Below, piece after piece: positions 1-12,750 of a stretch of DNA of 64,000 nt. Position numbers and translations under genes: made by a program. The notes below the pieces were generated by a model. The model saw only the letters and a list, made by a program, of their open reading frames with translations, was not told the origin of the DNA and did no database searches. Source of the stretch: Absidia repens. Its lineage: Eukaryota; Mucoromycota; Mucoromycetes; Mucorales; Cunninghamellaceae. Position 1 is the stretch's first letter. Every line of letters starts with the position of its first letter. The stretch is from NCBI GenBank assembly GCA_002105175.1, contig MCGE01000009.1:1364001-1428000 (forward strand), written 5' to 3'.

Positions 1-2012
1 CAGGATAAAACATATATATGACTGGAATGGCCAAGAGATTGAAGAGAGCAAATACCAAGAACGTACCCCAACCAATATTTTGAATCATAATAGGTGTTAT
101 TTCCATCACTAATGCATTGCCAATTGACCAGCCAACAACAGACCAAGCCCCACCTTTAGCCCGGACCTTAGTAGGAAAGATTTCCGTCTAGTCGCACAAA
201 ACAAAATTAATGATAATGAATAAGTAACATGTCCAATCTACATATTTCTGCTAGTTCAATTAAGCGAGGAATATAGTTTCAGTCCACCTAAATACCTACC
301 GGATATAACCAAGGAACTATATGTAAATAAAGAAAACATGAGCAACGTTTAAAATGACCCAACGTCAATTAATATGGACTGCACTTACCTGTAAGCCAAG
401 TCATACCAAAAAATGCAGTATAGACAAAGGTAAATACAGTTGCAGCAATGCCATAACCCAGAGGATTTTGATCCATAATGCCAGGTTTTACCAAAATACC
501 AATCAAAAGCAGCGACACCCCTTGACCCACAGCGCCATAAAACAAAGTAAATCTACGTCCCCATGAATCGAGCGTAAACACAGCCACCAACGTTGAAAGC
601 ATATAAGAGACATTGTTGAGGCCAGAGAGTAATTGTGATGTGGATTCTGGAAATCCTGCTAGTTGAAATACCTTTGGTGCATAAACAGTAATCTATACCA
701 AACCGAGCAACACCACCATCACCGAAAGAAAAAGTAAAAAACAAGTGTTAAATCATAAGCTGTTTGAGTATTCGTCTGATTTTCACATTACCATTCCAAT
801 GCCCACCAGCTCTTGGATAATTTGAAGCCAAATAGACAAATGCACCCGTCGGGGCACATTCAATTTATCCTTATAAGAGACCAACATATTAAGGTATCCT
901 AATTCGCCACCTTCCTGATTACGTTCCATTTCAATATTTTTGATAATGTCGTTGTATTCCTTTTGCACGTCAGGATGGTTGATGTCGCCATCTCCTCGGA
1001 GAGCCGCAATGATTTCAAGACCTTCTTTTTGTCGTCCTTGTTTGAGTAGCCAGCGAGGAGATTCGGGGAAAAAGTTGATGCCAATCACCAAAATAAGCAA
1101 AGGAATCAGCTGAAATGCAATAGGGAAACGCCAGCGAATACCACCATCATACGACCGCAAGCCATAACCGATCCAGTACTGTTGATGAAAAATAAAATAA
1201 AATAAAACAAAATAAATATATTTATAATATAGATATAATTGACTTGGTCGATTTTTTTTTTTTTTTTTTTTTTTTTTTGTATACTTACGGCGATAACGAC
1301 ACCAAAGATATTAAGAGTGAATTCCATTGCAATCATCATACCACGCGACGAGTGATGAGATGTTTCTGCACTCCAAACAGGTACAACGGCATTCCTAGCA
1401 AATCATTAACAAAAAAGAAAAAAACCATTTAATTCTTTTGCATATGGTTCTTCTATGAGTCAACTTACAAATGACCAGTGCCAACACCGGTAATAATTCT
1501 TGTGAAGATCATCCAATACACATTTTGAGCAGAAGTTTGTAAAGCAGCACCAAAAATTGAAAAGCAGCAACCAACCACAACTGTTCGAATACGCCCAATT
1601 TTGTCGCCAATCCAACCACCCATTAATGCGCCAATCAAAGTACCCACTACAAAAGAAAAGGGAAAATGACAGTTTAGACAGAATATTTGCGACTAATGTA
1701 TATCTTTTTGGTTACTTGAATAAAACTTACAGTAATATACACAAACCACACCACCCAGCAAAGAAGCATTTGTACGGAGGCCCATAAGATCCAAATAGTC
1801 ATCAGCTAGATTGACCGAGCCCATGACACCTTGGTCATACTAAAGAAAGCCAAAAAAAAAAAAAAAAGGGGGACGAGGTGTTGGTAGGTAAATTTTGTTC
1901 AAATGAAACAATATATAATACTTACACCAAAGAAGAATATACTTATACCAGCAGCCAAGTTGATAGCAAGAACAAGTTGACTTCCTTTAAAGTGCTGATG
2001 TACCCGGAACAT
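1..2012 (-). CDS. MFS sugar transporter (partial, C-terminus off the left edge)
   Basis: Membrane sugar/H+ symporter of the fungal hexose-transporter family. Eight exons are present (minus order): 2012-1926, 1839-1731, 1646-1469, 1394-1289, 1178-792, 692-389, 316-300 and 187-1; phases close exactly. Visible signatures are FFFGYDQGVMGSV in helix 1, GGWIGDKIGRIR (loop 2-3 motif), PESPRWLLKQGR before the central loop, DSWGRR, and GVPWLYPTEIFPTKVRAKG, the classical PETRA/PTEIRAKG-like block after helix 10. The ATG at 2012 precedes helix 1 by about 18 residues, which is usual for the family, and no better upstream ATG was seen. The last helices and the stop lie outside the window. The substrate cannot be read from sequence; hexose is the family default. 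Confidence 0.93.
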
Positions 2013-3344
2013 GAGTTTGATGCTGTGAATATAAAGTAATAATAATAATAAAAAAAAAAAAAGGAGAGTGGGAATAAGTTTATCGTTTTATACTTCAAAA
2101 AGTGTTTAAACTCCGTCTGCCGAGAAAAAGGAATAAACGTTGAAAACTGCTTTGAGGTATAGCGAGACGTTAACCTGTAGAGTCGTTAAGGCTATCCTAT
2201 TCTATCATCAAGCAAAAAAGGATTCAAAACAACATTATTCGACATATCATCGCATTCTATATCATCATCAGATAAAAGAATTCCAACCAAATAAGTCAAA
2301 TAATCGAATTTTTATAATTAGACATATGTCTTACGGAACTTCACCCAGGTTGCCACTTTTTTTTTAACTTTTTTAATGGGGTATCATCTAAAAAATCAAG
2401 GTTTAGACATAAATCAAAGAAAAAAACTCCTATAGGCTGCTGTAATTTAAAACAAAGTATCCTCTGGCTTGTACTTTTATTCGATGAGTATCATGATTGG
2501 ATGTACGTTCCCGGATATTTTTTTTACTTGTGGGGAAACTTCTTCCTCCTCCTCTTTTTTTTTTTTTTCCCATGACGTATTTTATCGTGCAATAAAAAAA
2601 TAAAATAAAAATTACCGCCATTGAAGATGAATATAAGTGCTTTTTTCTTCTTCTATCTCTTCTATAGTACAACATTGTTAATGACACGATTTGTCATTTT
2701 ATCGTGTGAGATTATCTATATGCTTTCGCCCGATATGAATAGATAAAGAGTAGCCGGAGATTAAATAAAACAGCAAATGTAATGAGAGGATAATAGAGTG
2801 ATAGACCGAGAGATTACAGATAAAACATAATATAATAAATAAAAAAGAGTGTGTGATAGAAAACCCCCCACCCCATAGTAAACTAGAGGGGCAATAATAA
2901 TAGAGTAGAAAGCAAGTGCTTGGTAGGACGCTCACAAAATAAACACAATACGATATTGTTTATTATCTGATGGATCAGAGGATAGTTCATTAATAAAAAG
3001 GGATATTTTATTAAAGCATATTGATAGATACTATAACTAATGACGAGGGGTTTATTTTATAAGGGGAGATTGGAGGAAGGCTCTATTGGGAGGAAGCATA
3101 AGAATGAGGAATATTAATGTGGCCTTTGAAGAACGGTCAACATTAATCCAGAAGGACTATTATAAAAAAGAAATCTAATATACCGTATAAGGCATGAGAA
3201 AGGTTAAATGATATCTTTTATGGAATCACAATTGTGATCAACACTAATCAAAAGGAATAATGCTAGTAAAAGGAAGATCTACTGCAGAAGACATGAGAGA
3301 CACTAACGAGACTTTTTTTATCAAAGCATATTAATAAAAAAAAA
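2013..3344. other. Intergenic region without a recognisable gene
   Basis: This gap separates two minus-strand genes. The first part is AT-rich and holds only short frames with no protein character. From about 2955 onward the sequence resembles the extension part of the dispersed repeat family (TGGATCAGAGGATAG, and repeated TTTTATTAAAGCATAT blocks like those seen near 12110 and 37560), leading directly into repeat core copy 1. I see no RNA gene here. Confidence 0.6.
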
Positions 3345-3605
3345 AAAGTCATATTTTATTCAAACTAACACTAAACTAAGCAAATGGAGGCTTTAAAAAG
3401 TCAACTAACGGTGGTTTTAAGTCCTAGATCCAAAATGAAAGGGTTTCCCCATGCATCTTGTCATCCCTGAGCTGAAAACCCTCCTAAACTAATCCTGGCA
3501 CTAATCTAAGATCATCACATAGTCATAGAAGTTTGAATGATGAAGGAAAAAAAGAAAATGAGAAAATGGGAGTAAATAAATATTCACGTGGGCGGGATTC
3601 AAAAT
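3345..3605 (-). repeat. Dispersed repeat family, copy 1 (core)
   Basis: Minus-oriented copy of the intergenic repeat described in the findings. It contains the palindromic CACGTG at 3585-3590 followed on the plus strand by GGCGGGATT, the inverted-repeat block (GAAAGGGTTTCCCC ... CTGAAAACCCTCC) and the Y-rich spacer. The ATTTTATT block marks the other end, with the extension continuing to about 2955. Non-coding on both strands. Confidence 0.85.
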
Positions 3606-3856
3606 ATTTTGACTTGTAAGTCTATATTGACCAACTTCGAATGCCCAAGGCAATTTAAGAGAGAGAGAGAGAAAAAAAAAAAAAAAAAAACGGATTGATT
3701 CTGAGACACTATTCATCGTCATCGACCATTTTCCACCAATAAGTCATCAAAAATTACGTAAAAATGTAGCAATCATCAAAATAATTATAAAAGATATAAA
3801 CAACCAAAACAATATGTATGGTAAAAAAAAAAAAATGGTATAAACTTTATTAAATA

Positions 3857-6800
3857 CTAACAAACTTCCTCTACTATCCTAGGTTCAATTTCTAAACTTC
3901 TAGAGTATATCAATTCTTCGTTGCTATCATTTCCTGCTTCAATGCATTCCAAAAGGTATCGTTGAATTTCCTTGACTTCTTTGAGCTTGTAATAAGGCAC
4001 TTGTTGAAATCGAGTGATGGTTTGATCCAGCATTTGAGTCATCCGCATATATTTGTCAAAGTTGATAATAACTATATTGTGAGAGCTGTTTTGCTGTTGC
4101 TGTTGATGATAACCTGAAGATGTCGTGGTGTGATTCATCTGGTTGACGTTGCTATCATTACTATTCGTCGTCATTGTGGTATTCGATGGCACTCCAGTGC
4201 TTGTTCTATGATCCGTATTTCCTTCGTCAATAAACACCATATCGCTCAAGAAAATGCCTAAGAACGGGAGTCCAGGTGTTGTAGCATTCTTCAAGCATTT
4301 ACGATACATTGCAAAATTCTTTTCGGAGTCGGCCACACAGTCAATCGTATGATACATCGTCTTGTATTTGGTGGACCGCATCACAGAGTCCCATGTCCGC
4401 CGTAATCTTGCAATGCTGGCCGAGTTCAGCGCACACCGTATGGTCATCAACGTATTGTAGTTATTCAGTTGTAAGCATGCCTAAATAATATTCAGTACAA
4501 AACGGGGAAGATAGGGTTAGTTTTCTGATTCCTTTCCCCCCCCCTGCCTACATGCATTTCTTTTTATTTTACAAACTTACATCTGCCACTTTGATCCAAA
4601 ATTTGATCACCATGACACGTATTTTTGCATCCGTTTCGCCAAGAATAGTATTTGAGATCCAATAAACCAGTAAGGTACTTTGATGCACCATTGCCTTGAC
4701 ATGCATTGCTGGTGCAGATTTCTTTTTTTGAGCAGCCATCAATTCGCTAGGAGGGATTTGACAAAAGAGAGTGCTTTCCATCAATGTCAGCTGGTTGGCG
4801 ATTTCTTGAGGATCCATACGATGTATAGAGACAGATGACAAATGCGATCCAGTTTCATTATGATGGTGATTATCGTGATGATGATGTCGATGTTGCTGAG
4901 GATGAGTAGAAAAAGACGGCTGATTATGGTGGTGGTGACTGTTGAGTGCGCGACGGAATGCATTCCGAATAGGTGTTGATGCAGTACTTGAAGGAAGAGG
5001 TGCAGCAGCAACAGCAACTGAAATAGAGACACTGCTATCGTGCGTTTGTTGATGATCTAAAGAATAAGTTGATTCTGTTGACGACTTTTGTGTTTCCAGT
5101 TCTGCTGTAGTCGGTGTCATGAGCTATGATTCGAGCAAGGATAAAAATGGTGAGAATTTGGCGGAGGAGAAAAAGACAAACTATTTATATATATATGTAC
5201 ATGTATATGTATGTATGTATCATTTACCTTCAGTTCAATGAGCTCAGTCATTCGTTTAGCAGGCATAGACATCGCAGCCTCCATATCCGTCTTGGCAAAA
5301 GAAAGCAAAAGTTGTGCAGCTTTCTTATCTTGACCAATATCAAAGTATGCTTCGAACCAGTCCTTGATCACATTGTAAACACGTAATTGTACAGGCACGT
5401 GGACATCGCTTTCCCATAATTCCTGTTCCTCGGTAGTCAGTGGTTCTTCAGTGTCAGGATGTACCGGTGGCTCCAAGTTAAATCGATCCATGAGAATCTT
5501 CGCAAGCGTTTCTGGGTCAGTAAACAGCCGAAAGTTGTAGAAGAAAGATCTTAAGAAGAGTTGGTCTAAAAAAAAAAAACGAACAAGCTTATTAACGGCA
5601 AATCATTGCATTGTCTTTTTTAAGGAGTGGGTTTTTACCTGGAGAATTTTCGTGGCATGTCATTATTTCAATCAAGGCTTGTAAGCTTGCACCAACCAAA
5701 TGTCCATCAGCATTAAAAGCAGTTTGTAAGTTGTTTTCCAATTTCTTGAGATACCATGGTCGGTTTCGTTTTTCTTCCTCTTCTTCTTGTTCCCGTTGCT
5801 AAAACACAGCAATATAATATGAGTAAAATATATCCTCTGTATTTTTTTTTAATTTGTAACCTACCTTTTGTTCTTGAGCTGCCTTTTCCCGTTGTTCGTT
5901 GTTGTCCATGCTTCGACGAAGTCGTAATGATGAAGAGATACGCATTCGGAGAGGAGGATCTACTGGCGAGGACACATTTGTTGTAGATGACGCTGTTGGA
6001 CCTGAGGATGGGAAAAACGAGTTCGATGTTGCTGTCATTGTGGTGGAGGTGGAAGTTGGTAATACAACACTATCGCTTTTTCTATTCTGATTGCTGAGCC
6101 TCCTTGGTTTGCGCGATATATTCCGCAGGGAGGCAACACCCATGTTCCGCAAACTTTGTGAGGTAGACATTTTGATTTGATCGAAAGCTGGTGTGGATTT
6201 TGAGTTGAGTAGTCGGGTGTCACGGTTGGGAGGAGGCGGAGGAGAATTGTTGGCATACGGAATAGATGAATGTGTAGTGGTATATGATGCTGCTGGCGAT
6301 GGTGGTGGCGGCATGGCGTTTTGTTGTTGTTGCTGCTGCTGCTGCTGTTGGATGTGAAGATTCTGCGAGTGCCTCTGAGGTAATATCGACGTTGAAGTGG
6401 AGGATGATGAAGTCAAATATCGCATGGCCAGGTTGGATAATGTAGTCACCCTTGGAAGCTTTTTGTGAGAACCCGAAATCGATACAGTAGGCGTCGCGGG
6501 AGGAGCGTTTGGAAGAGAAGGATCGTAGTGATACTGATTTGAGTCATCGCTAAGAATACTGCCAGTAGAACTAATAGATGATACATTGTTGATACTGCTG
6601 GTGTTTTTGTTGCTGCGAAACAAATCGGATGATTTTCGAAGAAGGCTGTTGCTGGTAGACGACCGTTCTAATTGTTCAAATGATTGGCTGAGACGAATAG
6701 AGCTCTGCATGCTTGTCATTGAGGTACACAGAGATAGATTGCTGGAATGACCGTCAAAACTACCCACAGAAATAGACGAGTGTTTGTTCACCGGTGTTGA

Positions 6801-9098
6801 GTCTTTGAATTGGTTGCTGCTACTGAGAATAGGTGCTGATGATCTATTTGGTCCCAAAATAGTCGACGTTGATTGGTTTTTTGAAGATGACGCTGTATTC
6901 TGCTGCTCGAGCCGGTTAAATTCTAGTTGCTGAGGTGATAAAGGTGACAAAGGCATCAACAGAGAATTCGGTTCCTTTGTTTGAGATGAGTTTGCTGAAT
7001 CAACAAAGGTGACATCGTTATGATTTTGCTTTGGTTGTGATTGCTGTGGTTGTTTACCCGACGAAACAAAAGGCGTATTGTTTTGTTGTTCCACAGTTGT
7101 AGCTAAACACGGGGCTGACGCCAAAGGAACATCGTTGCTTTCGCGTATCACTTGAATAAGCTGAGTGATTGCATCAAATACAGCGTTTTGTGCATTGCAG
7201 ATAGATTTGTAGTTTTGATCTTTTCGCTAGGAAAGAAAAAAGAAAAAGAAAAAAGAATATTGAGCATAATAAAATAAAGAATTTAAATCACCGCTTTTTT
7301 TTTTTTTTTACTTACACCAAAATCGTTTGAGTATGGAATATGAGTATTGATTAAATCAATAATTTGTGTTTGGTGATCCAATAAACCACATGCAAGTTGA
7401 TCTAATTCATTGGTTGAAGATCTAGGAGTAATAGGTTCACGAGGCGGAGAATTTGGTGGAGTAGTTGGACTGGCGGCATTTTTGACGTTCTTGTTTTCGT
7501 TCCTGGATTGAATCGATGTGCTGATGCTAGGATTGAAATTCAAATTGGAAAGATGCTGGATATGTAGTGGGCGTCTTTTTCTATTCGTAGCAGAAGCAGT
7601 GGATGCCATGGAATTAGTGGAATTTGTATTTAATGTCGATGATTCTTTGAATGCTGTCCGTATTATTTCTTCAAAAGCTACAATTTCGACCCAAAGTTGA
7701 TTCACCAAAGCACGAAAACGAGCATCCTCGGTACACCCAGTCAATTGAAGTTCCGACCCCTTATGCACCACTTTACTAAGGACCTGTAATACCGTTTTTC
7801 GTTGGTCTGCCAACATATCCTCTTCAATAGAGGACAATGACGATCGTTGATGATGCTGGTTTTTTGTGGTGGAAGATGTGGTGGGTACACTGGATAATAG
7901 AGCACGTATAGATGATGTGGTTTGATGAATGCGAACATGTAAACTCGATGACGCTGGTGATGCACATGCGTCCACGAGATCAAACATGTGTTTCGAAATT
8001 TCATCCATTTGAGATTCCCAGTCTAGTGGTGCTTTAATTGATAATGATTTGGGCCTGTTGTTGGTATTATTTGAATCGATGATCATTGATGAACAAGTGG
8101 ATGAAGGGGGTGAAGGAAGGGGTACACGACTTTTTCGAATTGGGGAGGTGGTACGGGTGGCTGAATGGGACTCCGTTTTGTTTTGTTGCATTAGTGAGGA
8201 CGTTCTGGATGCTGGTCTTACATTGGATGTAGTTGAAGGGGTCATACTTTGGCGACTACTTGAACTCGCGGAATATCGATTTTTCAGTGGCGACCCCTAA
8301 AATGATATATAGAAATATATAAAATATATAAAGTGAGTGATTTTTTTTCTCTTAAAACAATCGACAATAGGATAATAAACTCCGTCCAACCAATAACAAC
8401 AATAATAAATAATAATAAATGACGATGTTGCATTTCATTGTTGTTTTGTTTATATTTTACCTTGACCAAGTTTTCATTTGAAGGTGACACCAGATTGGAA
8501 TTTTTTTGTATATGCCGCTAATTCCGCCCATGCCATTGCCACCACCAGTGGATGAAATACGGTTCTTTTGTTGATCGATCATGGTCGCTTTCCATGCATT
8601 CAATTCTTTTTGTATTGCATCATTTGATCCCATGCCAGTATCAAGGTGACTAACTCGGCCCACAAAATGACTAGGGAACCAGCCCCGGAGATTCTCATAC
8701 TGCCCATGCCACCAACCAGACACAGTGTCTCTTGCGATGACTTCGATTACTGTTCCTCGACGGAAATACAAGCATGGTTCTTTCTTTTTGTTCCCTGTGT
8801 CACCAAGTGGAGTCGACGGTAAAAAGTCCTGTTGTCCTTGGACATATTGTGCTGTTTGAGTAGAAGGTCGATTTCTATTGGTTGAATGTGTGATGGTCGT
8901 TGTAGATCGTGGTTGCTGATTATGATTATTTTGGTTTCGAAGACTTGGTACTGAAGTTCGTCTCATTATACTATTATTCGAACCTGTTCCCCTTTGTGAT
9001 GGTTGCTCTTTTGCTCGTCTGTATTAAAAAAGTGAATAAGAAAAAGGAACGATGATAGTAAAATTTGTAAAAAATACTTACGAATTATAGTGAATCAT
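3857..9098 (-). CDS. CDC25: CDC25-type Ras guanine-nucleotide exchange factor (SH3, RasGEF_N, RasGEF)
   Basis: Activates Ras by GDP/GTP exchange at the membrane, upstream of cAMP/PKA in fungi. Eight exons: 9098-9082, 9018-8461, 8296-7316, 7226-5865, 5798-5639, 5565-5228, 5123-4581, 4480-3857. An SH3 domain lies at about residues 75-127 (PCLYFRRGTVIEVIARD, GWWHGQ, GWFPSHFV). A long Ser/Asn/Gln-rich middle follows, then RasGEF_N at about 1000-1140 (DQLFLRSFFYNFRLFTDPE) and the catalytic CDC25 domain at about 1230-1510 (DPQEIANQLTLMESTLF, FWIKVADACLQLNNYNTLMTI, IARLRRTWDSV, PFLGIFLSDMVFIDEGN). Length is about 1527 residues, close to yeast Cdc25 (1589). The coding frame needs one extra base at the A7 run 8501-8507 (see findings). 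The gene symbol reflects family and domain order only; orthology to a specific yeast gene was not tested. Confidence 0.9.
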
Positions 9099-9989
9099 TA
9101 TTATGAAATGAACGGAAAAGAGGAAAAAGAAGAAGAAAATAGGGGAGTTTGGTTCCTTTTTTTTTTTTTTTAGAAATCGCTTAGTATCCGACATTGCATT
9201 TGGCTGTAATGTACCTCTGACAACTCCAATTTCTCCTTGATTCCTTTTTGTATCTCATCTCCTGATCATCAGCCCTGAAATAATTATATTCGTAATTCAA
9301 TATATTATTAGGCCTTCTTATTCGCATAATATGCCAAGGCCATCTATTAAGACTTCGGGAGAGGGGAAAGATTTGTCGGAGTCTAACAAACGGGCTACAA
9401 CCCTGAATTTTCTCCTTTTTTCTTATGCTCTTTCTTTCACTTTTTTATTTCAATTTACTCTATTTATTATACCTGCAACAATATTACCGCCACAACCGCT
9501 ACTTTATATCCACTCATCTGCGCTTACCTATCCGAAAGTAAAAGGGCAATATTGGTTTTATCATTGTGCACAGATCATACTGATTATTCGACACATCTGA
9601 TTTGTCCAATTGAAGATTTACAACCTTCCAACTCTATCGACACAAATATCAAGATAATAAAATGCAAATATATATATATATATATATATTGTATGTATTT
9701 ATGTAAAGAGTGGCTGACCGAAAGCTAATTATAGTACTTTATTCAGTATGAAAACTAGACGTCTTTACTATAAACAACTCAGTACAGTAGAGTTATCAGT
9801 AAAACGTATCTACCATTTAGCAAGAATCAGGTAATAAATAAGGAATAAGAAAAAAGGAACAAGTGTAGGGGGACAGTGGGGTAGGACTACCCGTACGAAA
9901 GCAAAACCAAGTGTTCTCAACCCGCATGAATCTTGCTTCTTTGTTTTTGCTTTTGTTTTTGTGTGTGGACGTGTGTCTTAGTAGTCTTA

Positions 9990-11230
9990 GATACTTTATG
10001 GACACTGTGCAAGAAATAAAACAGTATGTATATGGAACTCAACATACTATGCAACGCAAGGAAAATGGCGAATCCAACTGACCGACACAGAAAGCTTCTC
10101 ATGTCCATGCCCATTATCCTGCAGGGATCTATCACCAACTGCTGTGGTAAGTTGAGAGTGAAAAAGAACAATAGGTACCTCACCGCCTCTCCTTATAGAA
10201 TTATCATCCCTGCCCCCTCTTCCCCTTGCTTCTTTTTTTATTCTTATATATTTCATCAATCTCTACACATGTCAAACTCATTTTTATTCTCGTTTTCTTC
10301 CCCTATTCAGACTACAAACCAAAAAATGAAATTCACGTGTTTTTTTTCAGTAGGATGATTCTCTCAATTACTCAAGAAGTTTTTACGATTTTCCATGGCT
10401 CGCTTTTTTGGCACTCTTTTGGCACTCTCTTCAATGCATGTCGATACCAAAATGGCGAACTGCTGGAAGGGCGATATCTATTGCTATATGCATGAAGGAA
10501 CTCCAACATGAACTGGTAATTAAAAAAAAGAAAGAAAAGCTGCACTGCGATGAAAAAAAAAGGACTAACCTGACTTTTTAATATGCCACTTACTTCATTC
10601 ATGATACGACAAACATTGTGGGAATATCGTTGGCAGTGGCACTCGTCTCCTATGATAAATCCACAGCAAAAATCAAGGACCTTCCTTGGAATATGCATCA
10701 TCACCATCACCGGACATTACGAACTCTATTTTCAACGATTCCAGCAGTCAGTATGCTCGGAAGAATATGACAATGATTTATATCATGAGTTGAATTTTTC
10801 CGCATAGGTGAATCATTGGTGGCGCCTTGATGTGGCAGAACGGCTCAGGTTGGCCACAGATATTCAGAAAACCGATAGCTAAAAATAGGAGGTAAGCCGA
10901 TAAATAGAGTTTGCTTTATAGTACTTGACAACTAATCATTTGACTTTTTACAGAAAGGCCACCTCAAAAGCAAGATCGGATGGACCCGACACGAATTTGA
11001 ATATATACTCTTCAACAGTTGGAGTTATACGTAAAAAAACAGTCATACAGGTATGCAGTTTGGTCTCGACAAACACCAGTTGCTTGAAATTACGAAGGTA
11101 ACGATAATAATAACATTATATATATATAAAGTAAAAAAAAATAATCATTTTTTCTTTTATTGTAGCCTTTTGTTTTCGTTCTTGTGTAGCTTGATGCTGA
11201 CTCCTGGTTGCTCAGTTCGTAAACAGATAT
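9990..11230 (+). pseudogene. Possible decayed spliced gene (unrecognised)
   Basis: Several stretches look protein-like and are bordered by good splice signals, but I cannot join them into one open frame. Starting at 9997 the frame MDTVQEIKQYVYG runs to an in-frame TGA, then continues as PTQKASHVHAHYPAGIYHQ up to a GTAAGTTG donor at 10147. After the TTTTTTTTCAG near 10350 comes RMILSITQEVFTIFHGSLFWHSF ... GELLEGRYLLLYA, then TGA. At 10595-10750 a hydrophobic segment FIHDTTNIVGISLAVALVSYDKS follows, and GTAAGCC...TACAG and GTAACG...TTGTAG introns are apparent at 10891 and 11098. An A/T-rich tail with AATAAAAACC closes it. It could be a pseudogene, a low-quality assembly, or a non-coding RNA. 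Product unknown. Confidence 0.25.
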
Positions 11231-11559
11231 GATTGAAATAAAAACCATTACCCCTTAGTTTAGATATGTTTTTGATATATTGCTTATGTTATACAAAATA
11301 AAAACCACTATCATTTTTTTCTATTGTGTTATCATATATTTCATGTATTATGTATATGTGGAATACGTCTTATTTTTTATTGCGGTTAAAAACATGATTC
11401 TATATTATCTTGTGATACAAATCTTGCATGTGTATGATTGGATATTAGGGGAAAGACTGTTTTGTGTTTTTTTTTGTTTTGTTTTATGATTCGAATTGTA
11501 TTAAATACACGATTTATGAATGGGTCAGCACTTGACATGTTCTTCGTTAAAGATATCAT

Positions 11560-12010
11560 TACTATTGGATCTACTATTTAAATAATAAGGCGGCTGATGA
11601 TATTGATGTGAATGGTCAAGATAGGATCGAGTTACAAAGAAAATACATCGGCTTGATTTGCCATTGTTCGTAAAGCTTTATCCAGGTTTATTGCAAATGT
11701 TTCAAATTATCTCGCTAATCAATCAAACTAAGAAGGGAAGAAGGACATTGATGCCTCCGTCATTTTGCACTTAGTTGGACCGGCTGTTAGAGCCCCACAG
11801 GTTCGCTTTTGGGTTTTATGCTATTATTATTATACCATCGCAATAAAAAATAATGAACTGGATATACACAATACAATATATCTATTTTTTATCATGGCAG
11901 ATAATTCCTTTGTATGGAAGGCTACACTAGCAGCACGACCTGGGTTTATTAATGTAATTGGTCGATTGCGTAGAACTCCACATTTCATAGTATGTCAATT
12001 ACGGTTGCTA
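11560..12010 (+). pseudogene. Gene-fragment debris
   Basis: The frame IVRKALSRFIANVSNYLANQSN (11666-11730) ends in TAA but continues in the same frame as EGKKDIDASVILHLVGPAVRAPQ, where a GTTCGC donor-like site follows. After CATGGCAG at about 11900 another protein-like piece, DNSFVWKATLAARPGFINVIG, extends to about 11987. The first piece resembles a helical-repeat (HEAT-type) segment, but I cannot name a family. The interruptions argue for decay rather than a live gene. Confidence 0.2.
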
Positions 12011-12439
12011 ACTGGTCGCTTTAGCTCAATGGTAAAGTAGTTATAATAACTATAGTAAGCAGTTTGACAGGAAGGAAGATAAAATAACAGTATTTCTCAC
12101 TATATTAATGGGTCAGAGGATAGTTTATCAAAAATCTGTAATTTATTAGGGCAACGCTAAACTATAGGCAAGGAGTTATTCATAGTAACAGTGGATCTTT
12201 TGATGTAGCAATGATGTAGAATTTTGGAAGTTATGAAGAATGGTTAACACCAAACCAAAAAACCGACTGTAAAACATGATGTAAATATACTATACAACGC
12301 ATAAGAAAGACAAATACAGTATATTTTATTGAAATACAGTACAGCAATAACCAAGGGGTGTGATGGTAGTAAAGAAGAGATCCTATGTACAGTACAAGGC
12401 ATGACAGAGACTAATGAAATATTTTCTTTGAAGTTTGTA

Positions 12440-12750
12440 AAAAACATATTTTATTTCGATATAGATACAAAGAATGATAAAACTAACATTAAGCTAAGAC
12501 TAAACCAAGTTAATGACGATCCCAAAAGGCCAACTCATGGTGCCTTCAGATCCTAGATCCAAAATGAAAGGGTTTCCCCATGCATCTTGTAATCCCTGAG
12601 CTGAAAACCCTTCTAAACTAGTCCTGACACCAATCCAAGATCACCATAACCTCAAAAACGTTGAATGACGAAGAAAAAAAAGAAAGGGCAAACGAAAATG
12701 GAAAGAAAAAAGAGCGATAAATATTTCACTTGTGCGGAATTTTAAAAATT
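12440..12750 (-). repeat. Dispersed repeat family, copy 2 (core)
   Basis: Minus-oriented copy containing the block AATGAAAGGGTTTCCCCATGC and GCTGAAAACCCTTCTAAACT (both arms of the inverted repeat). The end motif is degenerate (CACTTGTGCGGAATT at about 12728). The extension of the family reaches back to GGGTCAGAGGATAG at about 12113. No coding potential. Confidence 0.85.

Noticed and set aside
2968..3610. CRISPR-like or tandem array
   Set aside because: Blocks are degenerate and unevenly spaced, and belong to the dispersed repeat family; CRISPR arrays are not expected in fungi.
11280..11489. AT-rich 69-aa ORF with Tyr/Phe-rich sequence
   Set aside because: Composition follows the local AT bias; no homology or splice support.
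12013..12040. tRNA-like A box (TTTAGCTCAATGGTAAAG)
   Set aside because: No matching B box (GGTTCGA) within 60-80 bp and no acceptor-stem pairing; probably chance.
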